A stretch of DNA of 64,000 nucleotides from positions 3,038,001-3,102,000 of the forward strand of contig NZ_BCNV01000001.1 in the NCBI RefSeq assembly GCF_001570725.1. Direction: 5' to 3'. This DNA comes from Paenibacillus amylolyticus (GTDB lineage: Bacteria > Bacillota > Bacilli > Paenibacillales > Paenibacillaceae). This document shows, one piece after another, positions 15,332 through 24,421 of this stretch. Both the position numbers and the translations under genes were made by a program. Position 1 is the stretch's first letter. Every line of letters starts with the position of its first letter. The notes beneath the pieces were generated by a model, which worked only from the letters and a program-made list of their open reading frames with translations, made no database searches and was not told the DNA's origin.

Positions 15332-16654
15332 CTAACTTTCGTCGGACTTCTTCCGAGTAAATATTCGAATTGGTGTTCCTTCGAAATCAAACGCTGCACG
15401 GATTTTATTCTCCAAATAGCGCTCATATGAGAAGTGCATCAATTCCGGATCGTTCACAAAAACAACCATGGTCGGCGGCTTAACAGCAACCTGAGTCACA
15501 TAGTTAATTCTCATTCTCCGTCCTTTATCCGTTGGCGGAGGGTTAATAGCCACTGCATCCGATACCACATCGTTAAGTAGATGCGTTTGTACACGTAACG
15601 AGTGTTGCTCCGCTACATGTTTTACAACTGGCAACAGTTTTTGTAAGCGTTGTTTTGTGAGGGCTGACAAAAATACGACCGGAGCATAAGTCATAAACAG
15701 GAAGTGATCCCGAATTTTTTTCTCAAACTCTTTCATCGTCTTGTCATGCTTCTCTACCACGTCCCATTTGTTTACGACAAACAAAGACGCTTTACCAGCT
15801 TCGAATGCATAACCCGCAATATGCTTGTCCTGTTCAATAATGCCTTCTTCACCATTAATGACAATCAGCACAACATCTGCACGCTCAATCGCACGCATGG
15901 CACGCATTACACTGTATTTCTCCGTTGTTTCATATACTTTACCACGCTTACGCATACCTGCTGTATCAATCAGCACGTAACGTTGGCCGTCTTTTTCAAA
16001 AGGTGTATCAATCGCATCCCGAGTCGTTCCAGCCACGTCACTGACAATGACACGCTCTTCACCCAGAATCGCGTTAACCAGTGAAGATTTACCCACGTTC
16101 GGTCGTCCGATCAGAGCTACACGAATGACATCCTCATCGTAAGTCTCTTCCTCAAGTTCAGGCAATTTTTCCACAATCGCATCAAGCAAATCACCTACAC
16201 CTGTACCGTGACTTCCGGATACGCCGATGGGATCACCGAAGCCGAATCCATAAAACTCATAAATGAGTTCACTTCGTCCGATATTATCCACTTTGTTAAC
16301 GGCTACAACAATAGGCTTGCCTGAGCGGTACAACATCTCTGCGACTTCTTCATCCGATTGCGTAATACCTGCTTTTGCATCACACATGAATACAATAACA
16401 TCCGCTTCTTCAATAGCGAGCTCAGCTTGCATCCGGATTGATTTTAAGATGACATCCTCACCATCAATTTCGATACCACCTGTATCAATAATACTGAATG
16501 GTTTACCGTTCCATTCGCCGATTCCGTAGATCCGGTCACGGGTAATGCCCGGCTTGTCTTCCACAATGGCCAGTCTGTCGCCGATGATCCGATTGAAAAT
16601 GGTGGATTTACCCACGTTCGGTCGTCCGACAATTGCCACAACGGGTCTTGCCAT
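15332..16654 (-). CDS. der: GTPase Der (EngA), ribosome assembly
   Basis: The 440-aa protein has the tandem GTPase layout unique to Der: G1 [14 protein letters not shown] with DTGGIE and NKVD, then a second [14 protein letters not shown] with DTAGMR and NKWD, and a C-terminal KH-like domain ending in [11 protein letters not shown]. Der acts in 50S subunit maturation. The ATG at 16654 ([10 protein letters not shown]) lies after AGGAGGAGTGGAATGT; a GTG three codons upstream is too close to the site. It forms a likely operon with plsY and gpsA. Confidence 0.97.
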   Translation of the reverse strand: MARPVVAIVGRPNVGKSTIFNRIIGDRLAIVEDKPGITRDRIYGIGEWNGKPFSIIDTGGIEIDGEDVILKSIRMQAELAIEEADVIVFMCDAKAGITQSDEEVAEMLYRSGKPIVVAVNKVDNIGRSELIYEFYGFGFGDPIGVSGSHGTGVGDLLDAIVEKLPELEEETYDEDVIRVALIGRPNVGKSSLVNAILGEERVIVSDVAGTTRDAIDTPFEKDGQRYVLIDTAGMRKRGKVYETTEKYSVMRAMRAIERADVVLIVINGEEGIIEQDKHIAGYAFEAGKASLFVVNKWDVVEKHDKTMKEFEKKIRDHFLFMTYAPVVFLSALTKQRLQKLLPVVKHVAEQHSLRVQTHLLNDVVSDAVAINPPPTDKGRRMRINYVTQVAVKPPTMVVFVNDPELMHFSYERYLENKIRAAFDFEGTPIRIFTRKKSDES

Positions 16655-16742
16655 ACATTCCACTCCTCCTGTCCATACTTACGATACTCATCATAGCAAA
16701 AAAGATATGTCTTGGCTAACGTTTCATGCCAAAATACTCGCA

Positions 16743-16782
16743 ATAAAAACAATCGGCGAACCCGCCTGGGGCTCGCCGATCT
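16743..16782 (-). terminator. Terminator after the S1-domain gene
   Basis: On the minus strand ATCGGCGA and TCGCCGAT form the stem around a C/G-rich inner stem, followed by TGTTTTTATT. Confidence 0.8.
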
Positions 16783-16839
16783 TGCTTTTATTATTCAGCA
16801 AAATATGCAGTATATAACTAAGAACCATGCATTGTTAAC

Positions 16840-18054
16840 TTATTTGAATTTGCTGAGTTTGTCACCAAACAGTTCGCCGAGCGTAGTGCTCATACCTTGA
16901 TTGTTCAAGGAAACGTTTGGATTGTTGATTTCTTCACGTGGAGCATTGTTTCTTGCAGGTCTTTCTGATTTTTGTGGTTGAGCTGGAGCTTCTTCTGTTT
17001 CTTTGATGCTCAAGCTTACACGTTGCTCAGAAGGGTTCATGTCCAAGATTTTAACTTGAACTTCCTGTCCTTCTTTCAGCACTTCATGAGGAGTGCCGAT
17101 GTGTTTGTGGGAGATTTGCGAAATATGCACAAGTCCCTCAACTCCAGGAGCGATTTCAACAAATGCACCGAAGTCTACCAGACGTTTTACAACACCTGTT
17201 ACGATATCGCTGGAATTGAATTTTTCGCTTGCTGTTTCCCAAGGACCTGGTTGAACAGCTTTCATGCTCAGGCTGATTTTGCCTTTTTCAGGGTCAACTT
17301 TCAGCACTTTCACACTAACTTTATCACCTTCAGACAGTACGTCGGATGGTTTTTCAACGTGTGTCCAAGCCAGCTCGGATACGTGAACCAAACCGTCAAC
17401 TCCGCCCACATCAACGAATGCACCGAATTGAGTCAAACGTTGTACTGTACCTTCGATGACTTGACCTTCTTGCAAACCAGCCATAACAGTAGCTTTGTTT
17501 GCTTCGAATTCTTGCTCCAGTACGTCTTTTTGGGAAAGGATCACTTTGTTGTTCTCACGGTCGATCTCTTTCACTTTAACACGCAGTGTGCGTCCTTTGT
17601 AGTCGCTGAAGTCTTCAACGAAATGGCGTTCAACCATGGAAGCCGGGATAAATCCACGCACGCCCACGTCTGCTACCAGACCGCCTTTAACAACGTCACC
17701 TACAACAACTTCGAATACGTCTTGGTCTTCAAAATGCTTTTGCAATTGATCCCATGCGTTTTCGCTGTCGATTGCACGTTTGGACAGAACGAGTTTTTCT
17801 TTCTCGTCGTCGATGCTAAGAACTTTAGCTTCAACTTCTTGTCCAACTTCTACTGCATCAGACGCGCTGTCAACATGCAATGAAGACAGTTCACGAATTG
17901 GAATGACACCGTCATATTTATATCCAATGCTCACATAGGCTTGGTTATCTTCCAATTTGACGATGGTTCCTTTTACGGTATCTCCTTTTTTCAAGGAAAC
18001 GAATTGATCCAACTCATCTTGGGTTGCTTCTTGATTTTTCATTTCTTCCGACAT
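16840..18054 (-). CDS. ypfD: S1 RNA-binding domain protein (30S S1-like, YpfD)
   Basis: The 404-aa protein has four S1 domains at about residues 18-85, 103-170, 188-257 and 273-345, each with a version of GxVxxxxxxGAFVxxxxGxxGLVHVSEL; the first two are more divergent. A C-terminal tail of some 50 residues is rich in Pro, Asn and Glu. The ATG at 18054 follows GAGGAGGG; the open frame further upstream is ignored. In B. subtilis the equivalent ypfD also follows cmk. Bacillota S1-like proteins have a shorter domain set than the six-domain proteobacterial S1, and the ribosomal role is less certain. Confidence 0.92.
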   Translation of the reverse strand: MSEEMKNQEATQDELDQFVSLKKGDTVKGTIVKLEDNQAYVSIGYKYDGVIPIRELSSLHVDSASDAVEVGQEVEAKVLSIDDEKEKLVLSKRAIDSENAWDQLQKHFEDQDVFEVVVGDVVKGGLVADVGVRGFIPASMVERHFVEDFSDYKGRTLRVKVKEIDRENNKVILSQKDVLEQEFEANKATVMAGLQEGQVIEGTVQRLTQFGAFVDVGGVDGLVHVSELAWTHVEKPSDVLSEGDKVSVKVLKVDPEKGKISLSMKAVQPGPWETASEKFNSSDIVTGVVKRLVDFGAFVEIAPGVEGLVHISQISHKHIGTPHEVLKEGQEVQVKILDMNPSEQRVSLSIKETEEAPAQPQKSERPARNNAPREEINNPNVSLNNQGMSTTLGELFGDKLSKFK

Positions 18055-18195
18055 GTCAAATACCCTCCTCAATTCAAAAACCCCATTATATTCAAACCTG
18101 CCTGTAGCAGAGTTCAAAACACTTTCATCACTGAGCACTACCACTTAGTCTCCCTCAAAAATATGGAAACATGCACTCAGCTACTGACGAAGCCA

Positions 18196-18783
18196 TTACT
18201 TGCTTGGCACGCCCGTTTGCACCATTTCGTTAATCTTGGACATAATCTTCTCAGTCGCTTTCTCCAGAGCTTCTCCGGATGGGTCTTCCTTGAACTCGTC
18301 CAAACTTACCGGTGCTCCGTATACAACTTTCATCTTACGAAAAACCTTGTAGTTACCGATAATAGCAGTAGGAATAACAGTAGCGCCACTGCGGAGAGCA
18401 AAACTCGCTGCCCCTTTTTTGCCGATACCTCCATCATTGTGACGGCTTCCCGAGGGGAAAATTCCGAGCACTTCACCATCACGCAAAATATTGAGTGAGG
18501 TTTTAATGGATTCCTTGCTGACACCTCCACGTTTAACGGGGAAAGCGCCCACGGCTTTAATAATTCGGCCGAGTACCGGAATTTCAAACAACTCGCTTTT
18601 GGCCATGAAGCGCACCTGACGGCGAATTTTGATACCCACAGTTGGAGGATCGAAGTTACTAATATGATTGGAACATAAAAGTACGCCGCCTTCTTTCGGA
18701 ATATTCTCCCGTCCAACGGCCTCCAAGCGGAAAAGAATGGTGTAAATGATCCGCAGTAATGTGCTGCAAAATGTGTAAATCAT
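18196..18783 (-). CDS. plsC: 1-acyl-sn-glycerol-3-phosphate acyltransferase
   Basis: The 195-aa membrane-associated enzyme acylates lysophosphatidate to phosphatidate. The catalytic block NHISNFDPP (H-x4-D) is near residue 40, substrate-binding FPSGSR near residue 108 stands in for the usual FPEGTR, and an N-terminal hydrophobic helix is present. The ATG overlaps the cmk stop by four bases (ATGA), and GAGGAGA precedes it. With plsY and gpsA nearby, the segment encodes three steps of phosphatidate synthesis. Confidence 0.93.
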   Translation of the reverse strand: MIYTFCSTLLRIIYTILFRLEAVGRENIPKEGGVLLCSNHISNFDPPTVGIKIRRQVRFMAKSELFEIPVLGRIIKAVGAFPVKRGGVSKESIKTSLNILRDGEVLGIFPSGSRHNDGGIGKKGAASFALRSGATVIPTAIIGNYKVFRKMKVVYGAPVSLDEFKEDPSGEALEKATEKIMSKINEMVQTGVPSK

Positions 18784-19484
18784 AGACCGATCTCTCCTCT
18801 GACCATTGTGCAATAAGATACGATTTTGTCAACCACTTCATGGATGTTCATCTTAGTTGTATCAAGAACGATAGCATCCTCAGCACAACGAAGCGGGGAA
18901 ATTTCCCGACTCTCATCCAATTTGTCGCGGGTGGCAATGTCTCGCTCCAGTTGTTGCAACGTCAGTCCTTCAGAGGGGTCCAGTTCTTTGAAGCGGCGAA
19001 GCGCACGCTCTTCCACACTGGCAGTCATGAAGATTTTCACTTCCGCATCGGGCAGTACTGTCGTTCCGATATCGCGTCCATCCATGACGACGCCCTTGCG
19101 CAAAGCCATTTGCCGCTGAGTATCCACTAATTGCGTACGCAGCCCCTCGATTTGCGCATATCGGGACACGATTCCCGTCACTTCACGGGAGCGGATTTCC
19201 GAGGTTACTTCTTCCCCATTACAGAACACTTTCTGTCCGTCGGGATCCGGTTGTAAATCAATGACCAGCTTTTGGGCTTCCTGAAGTACCTGTGTCACAT
19301 CTTCCGGTGTAATACCTTTCCGAAGCATATGCAAGGTTACCGCACGGTACATTGCGCCTGTGTCGACGTAGACATACGCGAGCGCCTCTGCAACCAATCG
19401 GGCCACCGTGCTTTTCCCGGCACCGGCAGGTCCGTCAATTGCAACGTTCATTTTCCCGTTCTCTGATGTGTTCTGGCTTGCCAA
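18780..19484 (-). CDS. cmk: Cytidylate kinase
   Basis: The 234-aa enzyme phosphorylates CMP and dCMP. It has the P-loop AIDGPAGAGKSTVAR, YVDTGAMYRA, the DGRDIGTTVLPDA segment and LDESREISPL. I place the start at a TTG (19484), nine bases after TTGAGGAGGA, giving MASQNTSENGKMNVAIDG; an internal ATG at 19451 would drop the first 11 residues. It overlaps plsC by four bases and is preceded by a terminator for the gene upstream. Confidence 0.95.
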   Translation of the reverse strand: MASQNTSENGKMNVAIDGPAGAGKSTVARLVAEALAYVYVDTGAMYRAVTLHMLRKGITPEDVTQVLQEAQKLVIDLQPDPDGQKVFCNGEEVTSEIRSREVTGIVSRYAQIEGLRTQLVDTQRQMALRKGVVMDGRDIGTTVLPDAEVKIFMTASVEERALRRFKELDPSEGLTLQQLERDIATRDKLDESREISPLRCAEDAIVLDTTKMNIHEVVDKIVSYCTMVRGEIGL

Positions 19485-19515
19485 CGGGGCATTCCTCCTC
19501 AAACGATAAACCTCA

Positions 19516-19538
19516 ATAAAAAAACAGGCATTGCCTGC
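19516..19538 (-). terminator. Terminator between the DUF5359-like gene and cmk
   Basis: On the minus strand CAGGCAATGCCTG is followed by TTTTTTT. Confidence 0.8.
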
Positions 19539-19587
19539 ATCGTGAAAATTATACCACACTCTACACATGGATGCAAAAACAGACAAA

Positions 19588-19812
19588 TCAACGGCGTTTG
19601 TGATCAATCATCGTTTGCACTTGAATTGGCGTTCCTTCCAGGCGATCAATCGTGGTCATATTCTTTTTGAAGCCAGGTACTAACAACAGCAATTGATACA
19701 CCACAAGCAGGATTAGAAGGGATATGATCAGAATCATAACTCTCCGTTCCATTCGCCTGGAGAAAACATAGTAGAGTCGTTCATATCTGCGGGTTGCATG
19801 ACGATGATTCAT
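19588..19812 (-). CDS. Small membrane protein (YpfB/DUF5359-like)
   Basis: A 74-aa product has an Arg-rich N-terminus (MNHRHATRRYERL), one hydrophobic segment at residues 26-46 with the sequence VYQLLLLVPG, and a short C-terminus containing MTTIDRLEGTPI. B. subtilis ypfB, in the same place next to ypfA and cmk, encodes a protein of this kind. The pattern of a basic start plus a single membrane helix supports a real gene. Function is unknown. Confidence 0.75.
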   Translation of the reverse strand: MNHRHATRRYERLYYVFSRRMERRVMILIISLLILLVVYQLLLLVPGFKKNMTTIDRLEGTPIQVQTMIDHKRR

Positions 19813-19875
19813 GACATATCCTCCGTTTTTTCCATTACGGTACCCGCAGTTTACTCTTTTTATGCCACAACATTC

Positions 19876-20544
19876 CTATTTCGTACGGTAGTCCAATTGA
19901 CGTTCAAAACAGAACTTGATGATCTTCTGGCGTTCCGAATCTGAAATCTGTACAAATTTTAGCATGCACAGCAATCTGCCGGTTTCAAGTGTTTTGATCC
20001 GCACGACTTCGGCTTCAAAATTGACATGTTCAATTGTTGAATTACGATATGGAACAAGCAACCAGCATTTCAGCTTTTGACCTTCAGCGATTGAAAATCC
20101 TGCTTCGCCATAGATAGACAATCCACCGCCACCGATATCTTCAGTCAATCCGACGGCACGGGTCAGATCTTCACTCTGGATGGCCATTTCAAGGTTTGCG
20201 TGAACACGAAGAAAGCTGCGACGTTGTATTTTGGATATATCGCTTGGAAGCGGCTTTCGGATACGGACAAGACGGACCACATCCTCTTCAAATCCGGTGA
20301 CATAAGTATTAAAATAATGCCGGACTCCATCCTCCGTAATATATGAAATGGACAATTCCTCGCCAAAAAAGAGCCTTTTCAGACGGCTGCTTCCTTGTTG
20401 CATCGGGACCTCAATCAGAAAACTACTGTCATCCATATCTGCAATGCGTGATTTGTACTCTTTGTTTTCCTCTTTTTCATCTGCCGAAGCGATCTGGATG
20501 TATAAAATTTCATTTATTTTAGGAAACAATTGGTTCACCGCCAC
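19876..20544 (-). CDS. PilZ-domain c-di-GMP receptor (YpfA/MotI-like)
   Basis: The 222-aa protein has an N-terminal YcgR-like domain and a C-terminal PilZ domain. The c-di-GMP-binding motif RRSFLR (RxxxR type) is at residues 108-113 and the DIGGGGLS segment near residue 135. In B. subtilis the homologue YpfA (MotI/DgrA) binds c-di-GMP and slows flagella by disengaging the stator. The start is uncertain: the GTG at 20544 has no ribosome site, while a TTG at 20529 lies after GGCGGTG. It is probably a single gene near ypfB. Confidence 0.88.
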   Translation of the reverse strand: MAVNQLFPKINEILYIQIASADEKEENKEYKSRIADMDDSSFLIEVPMQQGSSRLKRLFFGEELSISYITEDGVRHYFNTYVTGFEEDVVRLVRIRKPLPSDISKIQRRSFLRVHANLEMAIQSEDLTRAVGLTEDIGGGGLSIYGEAGFSIAEGQKLKCWLLVPYRNSTIEHVNFEAEVVRIKTLETGRLLCMLKFVQISDSERQKIIKFCFERQLDYRTK

Positions 20545-20607
20545 TTTATGTATTTATCTTCGTATGTACAAGGACTATTATACCATGACCTTTCTCACAT
20601 TGAACAA

Positions 20608-20636
20608 GAAAAAAAACAGACCACATCGTGGTCTGC
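20608..20636 (-). terminator. Terminator after ypeB
   Basis: On the minus strand CAGACCACGATGTGGTCTG followed by TTTTTTTT. Confidence 0.9.
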
Positions 20637-20678
20637 CGTCGTTGTTTGTGCCATTGAACATTCAGAGATCTCCAGCTG

Positions 20679-22025
20679 TTATGAGGTTGCGTTGACCGGT
20701 TTGATCTCCTCAACCGCTTCTTCGATACCTGTATTCGCATTAATGTATATCCGGTAACGAGAACCGTTTATTTTCCCTCCGAATTCATAACACAGCACCT
20801 CTTTGCTGTAATCATTTTCAATGAGGGATTTGCGAACATAATTTTCTTCAAACTCCGAATTAAGCTTTTGCCGCGCCTGTTGCTCCGTTAGAGTTGCTTT
20901 TGGAACTTTGCGCTTGTCATTATGTTCGTAGACAAAATCACTTGCCTGGAAGCCGGTTACTTCGCCTGTATCCAATCCAACGCGGACTGACATTTTTTCA
21001 GGATAAATCAAAGTGTCCCCTTGCTTATGCACATAAGTAAGGTTACCCAGATTACCGTATTCATCGTAGTTTACAGCCTTCATATCCTTATAGCCTTTAT
21101 TCGTTAGAAATTGATCTGCTTTAGCCATGGCATCCTGACGTGATACCTTTTTGGTTCCAATCGGACGTGTATCACTGTAAGAGATCAGCATTCCGCCATT
21201 ACGAGTGAAATCCATCATCAGTTTGCCATTCTTGGCATGATCAATCGTGGCCGTGTAGGACTCCCAGTCTGTTCCTTTGCCGTTCTCCTGCACTTGGATT
21301 TTGCTACTATCCGCATCAGAGAATTTCGCAGCCTTGCTCTGAATCTGATCTTTGGTCACCGGCAAGCCGTCCAATTTCTTAACTGAACGTTTTGCATAAA
21401 TATTGGATACGGAAGGACCCCAATCAAGCTCCGGGTACTCCTGTACCTTTTTGTTAACGCTACGGAATCCATCGACGATTGTGTTGTCCATCGTTTGCTC
21501 TTGCGTTGCCATGGCGGTCTCCGCATCCATCCAGCGTAAACGGTCCGTGAGGACTTTCTGCTGTACATCCTGCAGATTCTTGGTAATCTCGGATGAATTC
21601 TGATACAGCTTTTTCAGGTTGCCCATTTCCTTCTCACTTAGCGGTTCGTTCGTCAAGTCACGCATCGACGCTCGATAAGCAAAGTTGGAAATACGGGAGA
21701 GAAATTCCTCTGTCTCATTAAATGGCAGCATGGTCAGGGGCAGCTGGTTGATCTCATTCTGCGCTTCACTGGTGAGTCGCCATACATTCATCAAACCTTT
21801 GCGATGCATCCCCTGTGATGTGGAGTGAACCGCCAAGGTGTTACCAATCTCCGAATGTAATTTGTCCATATGAAAAGATAAATCGTGAAAGGCACGCTGA
21901 TATTGATTTTCTGCCTTGATCAGTATTGCATTCTTCTCCTGATTCTCCTGATAGCCCCATACGAGCGCACCGACCAGCAGGACCGCAAATATCGGAAACA
22001 TAACTGAACTTAATCGTTTATACAT
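20679..22025 (-). CDS. ypeB: Germination protein YpeB
   Basis: The 448-aa protein has one N-terminal membrane helix (about residues 8-24), a helical middle region and three PepSY-like repeats toward the C-terminus, including VSRQDAMAKADQFL and TLTEQQARQKLNSEF. YpeB localises and stabilises the cortex-lytic enzyme SleB in the spore. In B. subtilis sleB is immediately upstream in the same operon; here it is replaced by a 56-codon zinc-ribbon gene, and no sleB is found in the window. Confidence 0.95.
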   Translation of the reverse strand: MYKRLSSVMFPIFAVLLVGALVWGYQENQEKNAILIKAENQYQRAFHDLSFHMDKLHSEIGNTLAVHSTSQGMHRKGLMNVWRLTSEAQNEINQLPLTMLPFNETEEFLSRISNFAYRASMRDLTNEPLSEKEMGNLKKLYQNSSEITKNLQDVQQKVLTDRLRWMDAETAMATQEQTMDNTIVDGFRSVNKKVQEYPELDWGPSVSNIYAKRSVKKLDGLPVTKDQIQSKAAKFSDADSSKIQVQENGKGTDWESYTATIDHAKNGKLMMDFTRNGGMLISYSDTRPIGTKKVSRQDAMAKADQFLTNKGYKDMKAVNYDEYGNLGNLTYVHKQGDTLIYPEKMSVRVGLDTGEVTGFQASDFVYEHNDKRKVPKATLTEQQARQKLNSEFEENYVRKSLIENDYSKEVLCYEFGGKINGSRYRIYINANTGIEEAVEEIKPVNATS

Positions 22026-22146
22026 CGGTAGAGTCTCCTTTCTTCTAAACCACTACCTCTATTGTGGATCGAAGAAAGATCTCTTATGCATGCGATTTCC
22101 AGTCCTTACACAAGCAGGCTGCTAAAATACCCTTTGGATCCTTCTT

Positions 22147-22317
22147 TTAATTCAACTGAACCCCGGTTGCCATGCCTTCCTCTTCGATTTCGAATTGGTC
22201 CCTGTTATCACAGAGGCACTGCTTGAATCCTGTCTCAATCCGGCCACGTTCTTTCTTGCCTCGTAATGTAAATCGTTCACCACATTGCTTACATCTGATT
22301 TTAATTTTGATTCTCAT
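22147..22317 (-). CDS. Small zinc-ribbon-like protein, 56 aa
   Basis: A 56-codon frame begins MRIKIKIRCKQCGERFTLRG and carries CxxC (CKQC) plus CLC at residues 34-36 in FKQCLCDN, a plausible four-Cys zinc site. Its C-terminus is acidic (FEIEEEG). GGGGAT precedes the ATG. It sits between ypeB and prsW. No named family is recognised, but the cysteine pattern and ribosome site support a real gene. It could bind nucleic acid or act as a zinc-binding adaptor; this is not shown. Confidence 0.7.
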   Translation of the reverse strand: MRIKIKIRCKQCGERFTLRGKKERGRIETGFKQCLCDNRDQFEIEEEGMATGVQLN

Positions 22318-22370
22318 CACAACGATCCCCGTTTCTGTTGGTCATTTCCCGGGAGTTTTATCGCAAAAAA

Positions 22371-22427
22371 TAAAAACACACCAGGGCCGCAGGCGCAATG
22401 TGCGCTTTATGTCCACCAGTGTGTCCG
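22371..22427 (-). terminator. Terminator after prsW
   Basis: On the minus strand an ACACAC/GTGTGT outer stem and an inner GCGCACATTGCGC hairpin precede TTTTTATTT. Confidence 0.6.
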
Positions 22428-22432
22428 TATTT

Positions 22433-23128
22433 TTATAATTTAACCTCTTCCTCCCGCTTCACAAAACGAAAAGGAGAACGGTTATTAGCGCGTGTGATTT
22501 TACCCATTGCCCCATACCACAGGCCCGCCATTAGTGGCGCTATAAACCACAACCAATGATTTACCATGGTGTTCATGATGACATCGTACAATGCATGCCA
22601 GAAAAAAGGTAATACGAGAGAAAGAACCAGGTACCACCGCTTTTTCTTGCCACCGATAAACTTGGCTTTACCCATGTAATAACCCATGATTACCGCAAAC
22701 ATAGCGTGCCCTGAAACAGGGAGCAGTGCCCGGAGGAACATGGCTGAGACGGATGCATTCCCCGCAAAGGCATACAACACATTCTCAACTGTGGCAAATC
22801 CAAGTGAAACAGCAACTGCATATAAGATCCCATCATACGGCTCATCAAATTCGGTGTGATTATAGATGATATGATAAAGCACGAACCATTTGACGAATTC
22901 TTCCACACCACCTGAGATCAGAATGGCCTCAAGATAAGGATTATCCCCGAGCCACATCATCATGCCACGCTGAATAATCATCACAGGCAGTACCATCAGA
23001 ATCCCCATGAGGAAAACCCGCAACACCATATGAAGTGGCTCATAATCATAACGGTCTTTCAGGTAAAAGTATGTTAACAAGGCGAGACCCGGGGCAACTG
23101 CTGCCGCTAAGACCGAAAACAAAAGCAC
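22433..23128 (-). CDS. prsW: Membrane protease PrsW
   Basis: The 231-aa protein has about seven membrane segments and the PrsW/CPBP-type glutamic motifs: EEFVKWFVLYH near residue 76, then HAMFAVIMGYYMG near residue 140 and FFWHALYDV near residue 175. In B. subtilis PrsW is the site-1 protease that cuts anti-sigma-W RsiW. Start is the GTG at 23128 after GAGGAGGG. No sigW or rsiW gene is in the window; those lie elsewhere in related genomes. Confidence 0.93.
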   Translation of the reverse strand: MLLFSVLAAAVAPGLALLTYFYLKDRYDYEPLHMVLRVFLMGILMVLPVMIIQRGMMMWLGDNPYLEAILISGGVEEFVKWFVLYHIIYNHTEFDEPYDGILYAVAVSLGFATVENVLYAFAGNASVSAMFLRALLPVSGHAMFAVIMGYYMGKAKFIGGKKKRWYLVLSLVLPFFWHALYDVIMNTMVNHWLWFIAPLMAGLWYGAMGKITRANNRSPFRFVKREEEVKL

Positions 23129-23171
23129 CGAAATTCCCTCCTCTGACTAAAGACGCGATTACAATTAGAGA

Positions 23172-23786
23172 TTAATCCTGGCGTTTGAAGTGGGTGCAGA
23201 TAACATCAATCGCTTGTTCAGAAATAATAACCTTACCATACTCTTCCATAACTGCTGGAGTAACTGAAGAGCCTTCACCAAATTCAGCAAGCAAGGCGAT
23301 CAATGCCGCATGTTTGGTGGAATCCACCTCATCTGGTTCCAAATGCAAGAACCACTTGTCTTTATAAGAATAAAGTCTCCCAGCATCCGTAACATGCTGA
23401 CGCAACATATGTGCAGCTTCAATGAGCACTTCAAAGTCCTTGAACGCATAAACGATGGAATCGCTTTGCTCGAGTGTAACTTCCATTTCATATACTTCTT
23501 CAGGAAGATCATCTTCATGACCTGAACCATATTGTTGCGGATCATATTTTCCACGTGTGACAATGACAACCATCCCTTGAGCGGGAAGTGCGAATACTTC
23601 GACAGCAAGTGGACCAGTGGCATCAAATCCAAGTTCGGAATAGGCCTGATCCATCATTTCAGTGAACAGTTCATGAACCTTAGGTATTTCCTGCCACATA
23701 TCTTCTTTTTGTATTCCGCGCTCGCTCAGATCGTCAAAGGTCAGGAAAATCCGTATCTTATCGTGACTTAGTCGTTCTATTTTCAT
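23172..23786 (-). CDS. MecA-family adaptor protein
   Basis: The 204-aa protein starts MKIERLSHDKIRIFLTFDD, a typical MecA N-terminal targeting domain, and ends with the ClpC-binding domain FGEGSS...VMEEYGKVII. MecA and its paralogue YpbH deliver substrates to ClpCP. The neighbourhood (prsW, ypbG and ypbD homologues) favours the YpbH paralogue, but the sequence alone does not settle it. The ATG at 23786 follows GGGGAGATC. It precedes prsW by 43 bases. Confidence 0.88.
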   Translation of the reverse strand: MKIERLSHDKIRIFLTFDDLSERGIQKEDMWQEIPKVHELFTEMMDQAYSELGFDATGPLAVEVFALPAQGMVVIVTRGKYDPQQYGSGHEDDLPEEVYEMEVTLEQSDSIVYAFKDFEVLIEAAHMLRQHVTDAGRLYSYKDKWFLHLEPDEVDSTKHAALIALLAEFGEGSSVTPAVMEEYGKVIISEQAIDVICTHFKRQD

Positions 23787-23910
23787 ACAGGATCTCCCCT
23801 TTATAAGCAAGTCTTATAACAGATTATGAAGCACAAAACAATATGTGCTGAAAATAAATCTATGTAGTTATGTTATCATTTTATACCTCTAAATGCACGA
23901 AGTAAAATCG

Positions 23911-23954
23911 ACAAAAAAAGAATCATTCCACAGCAAATCAATACTGTGGATGAT
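23911..23954 (-). terminator. Terminator after the 117-aa unknown
   Basis: On the minus strand AGAATCATCCACAG and CTGTGGAATGATTCT pair around an 11-base loop, followed by TTTTTTT. Confidence 0.85.
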
Positions 23955-23973
23955 TCTAATTGGAGGTTTTGGT

Positions 23974-24327
23974 TTATAAACCCGGTACTGTTGTGTTTGT
24001 TTGAGTTAAAATCTGCTCAACTTCATGCTTCACATCCGGATTAGTGCGAATAAAATCCTTGAGCATGCTCATATTCGCTTCTTTTTCCTGCGGAGTAATT
24101 GTGCTTACGCTTTTTGCTGCTCGGTTTTTGTGTGATTCGCCATGTTGATTTTGCTTGCTGGTGAACCCATCCATACCCGGGAAAGTCATCTCCATCATCT
24201 TATGTTTTGCCTGATCCATCATGTTTCGTGATGAACCCGAAGACAACATGGGCATTTTGCCTTTGGACAGCCACGAACTGGCTGCAACGCCAATTACAAT
24301 GCCCCAAAAAAAGGATGACGCCTTCAT
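23974..24327 (-). CDS. Small membrane-anchored protein of unknown function
   Basis: A 117-aa product begins MKASSFFWGIVIGVAASSWL, a YtxH-like single membrane anchor, and continues with a Met-rich segment (NMMDQAKHKMMEMTF) and a charged C-terminus (KHEVEQILTQTN). An AAAGGAGGT site precedes the ATG. It is divergent from the deacetylase gene, with a 94-base gap. No catalytic motif is visible. Confidence 0.75.
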   Translation of the reverse strand: MKASSFFWGIVIGVAASSWLSKGKMPMLSSGSSRNMMDQAKHKMMEMTFPGMDGFTSKQNQHGESHKNRAAKSVSTITPQEKEANMSMLKDFIRTNPDVKHEVEQILTQTNTTVPGL

Positions 24328-24421
24328 TACACCAACCTCCTTTAAGTGTTAAAATCACATGTAGTGTTTGCGGGAGCGAGCGATCTCATTCCGTATAAAT
24401 ACAGGAAAGCGAGTTGAAATC

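Noticed and set aside
16972..17883. 303-codon plus-strand frame opposite the S1-domain gene
   Set aside because: Shadow frame with Phe- and Cys-rich composition; the S1 repeats on the other strand are clear.
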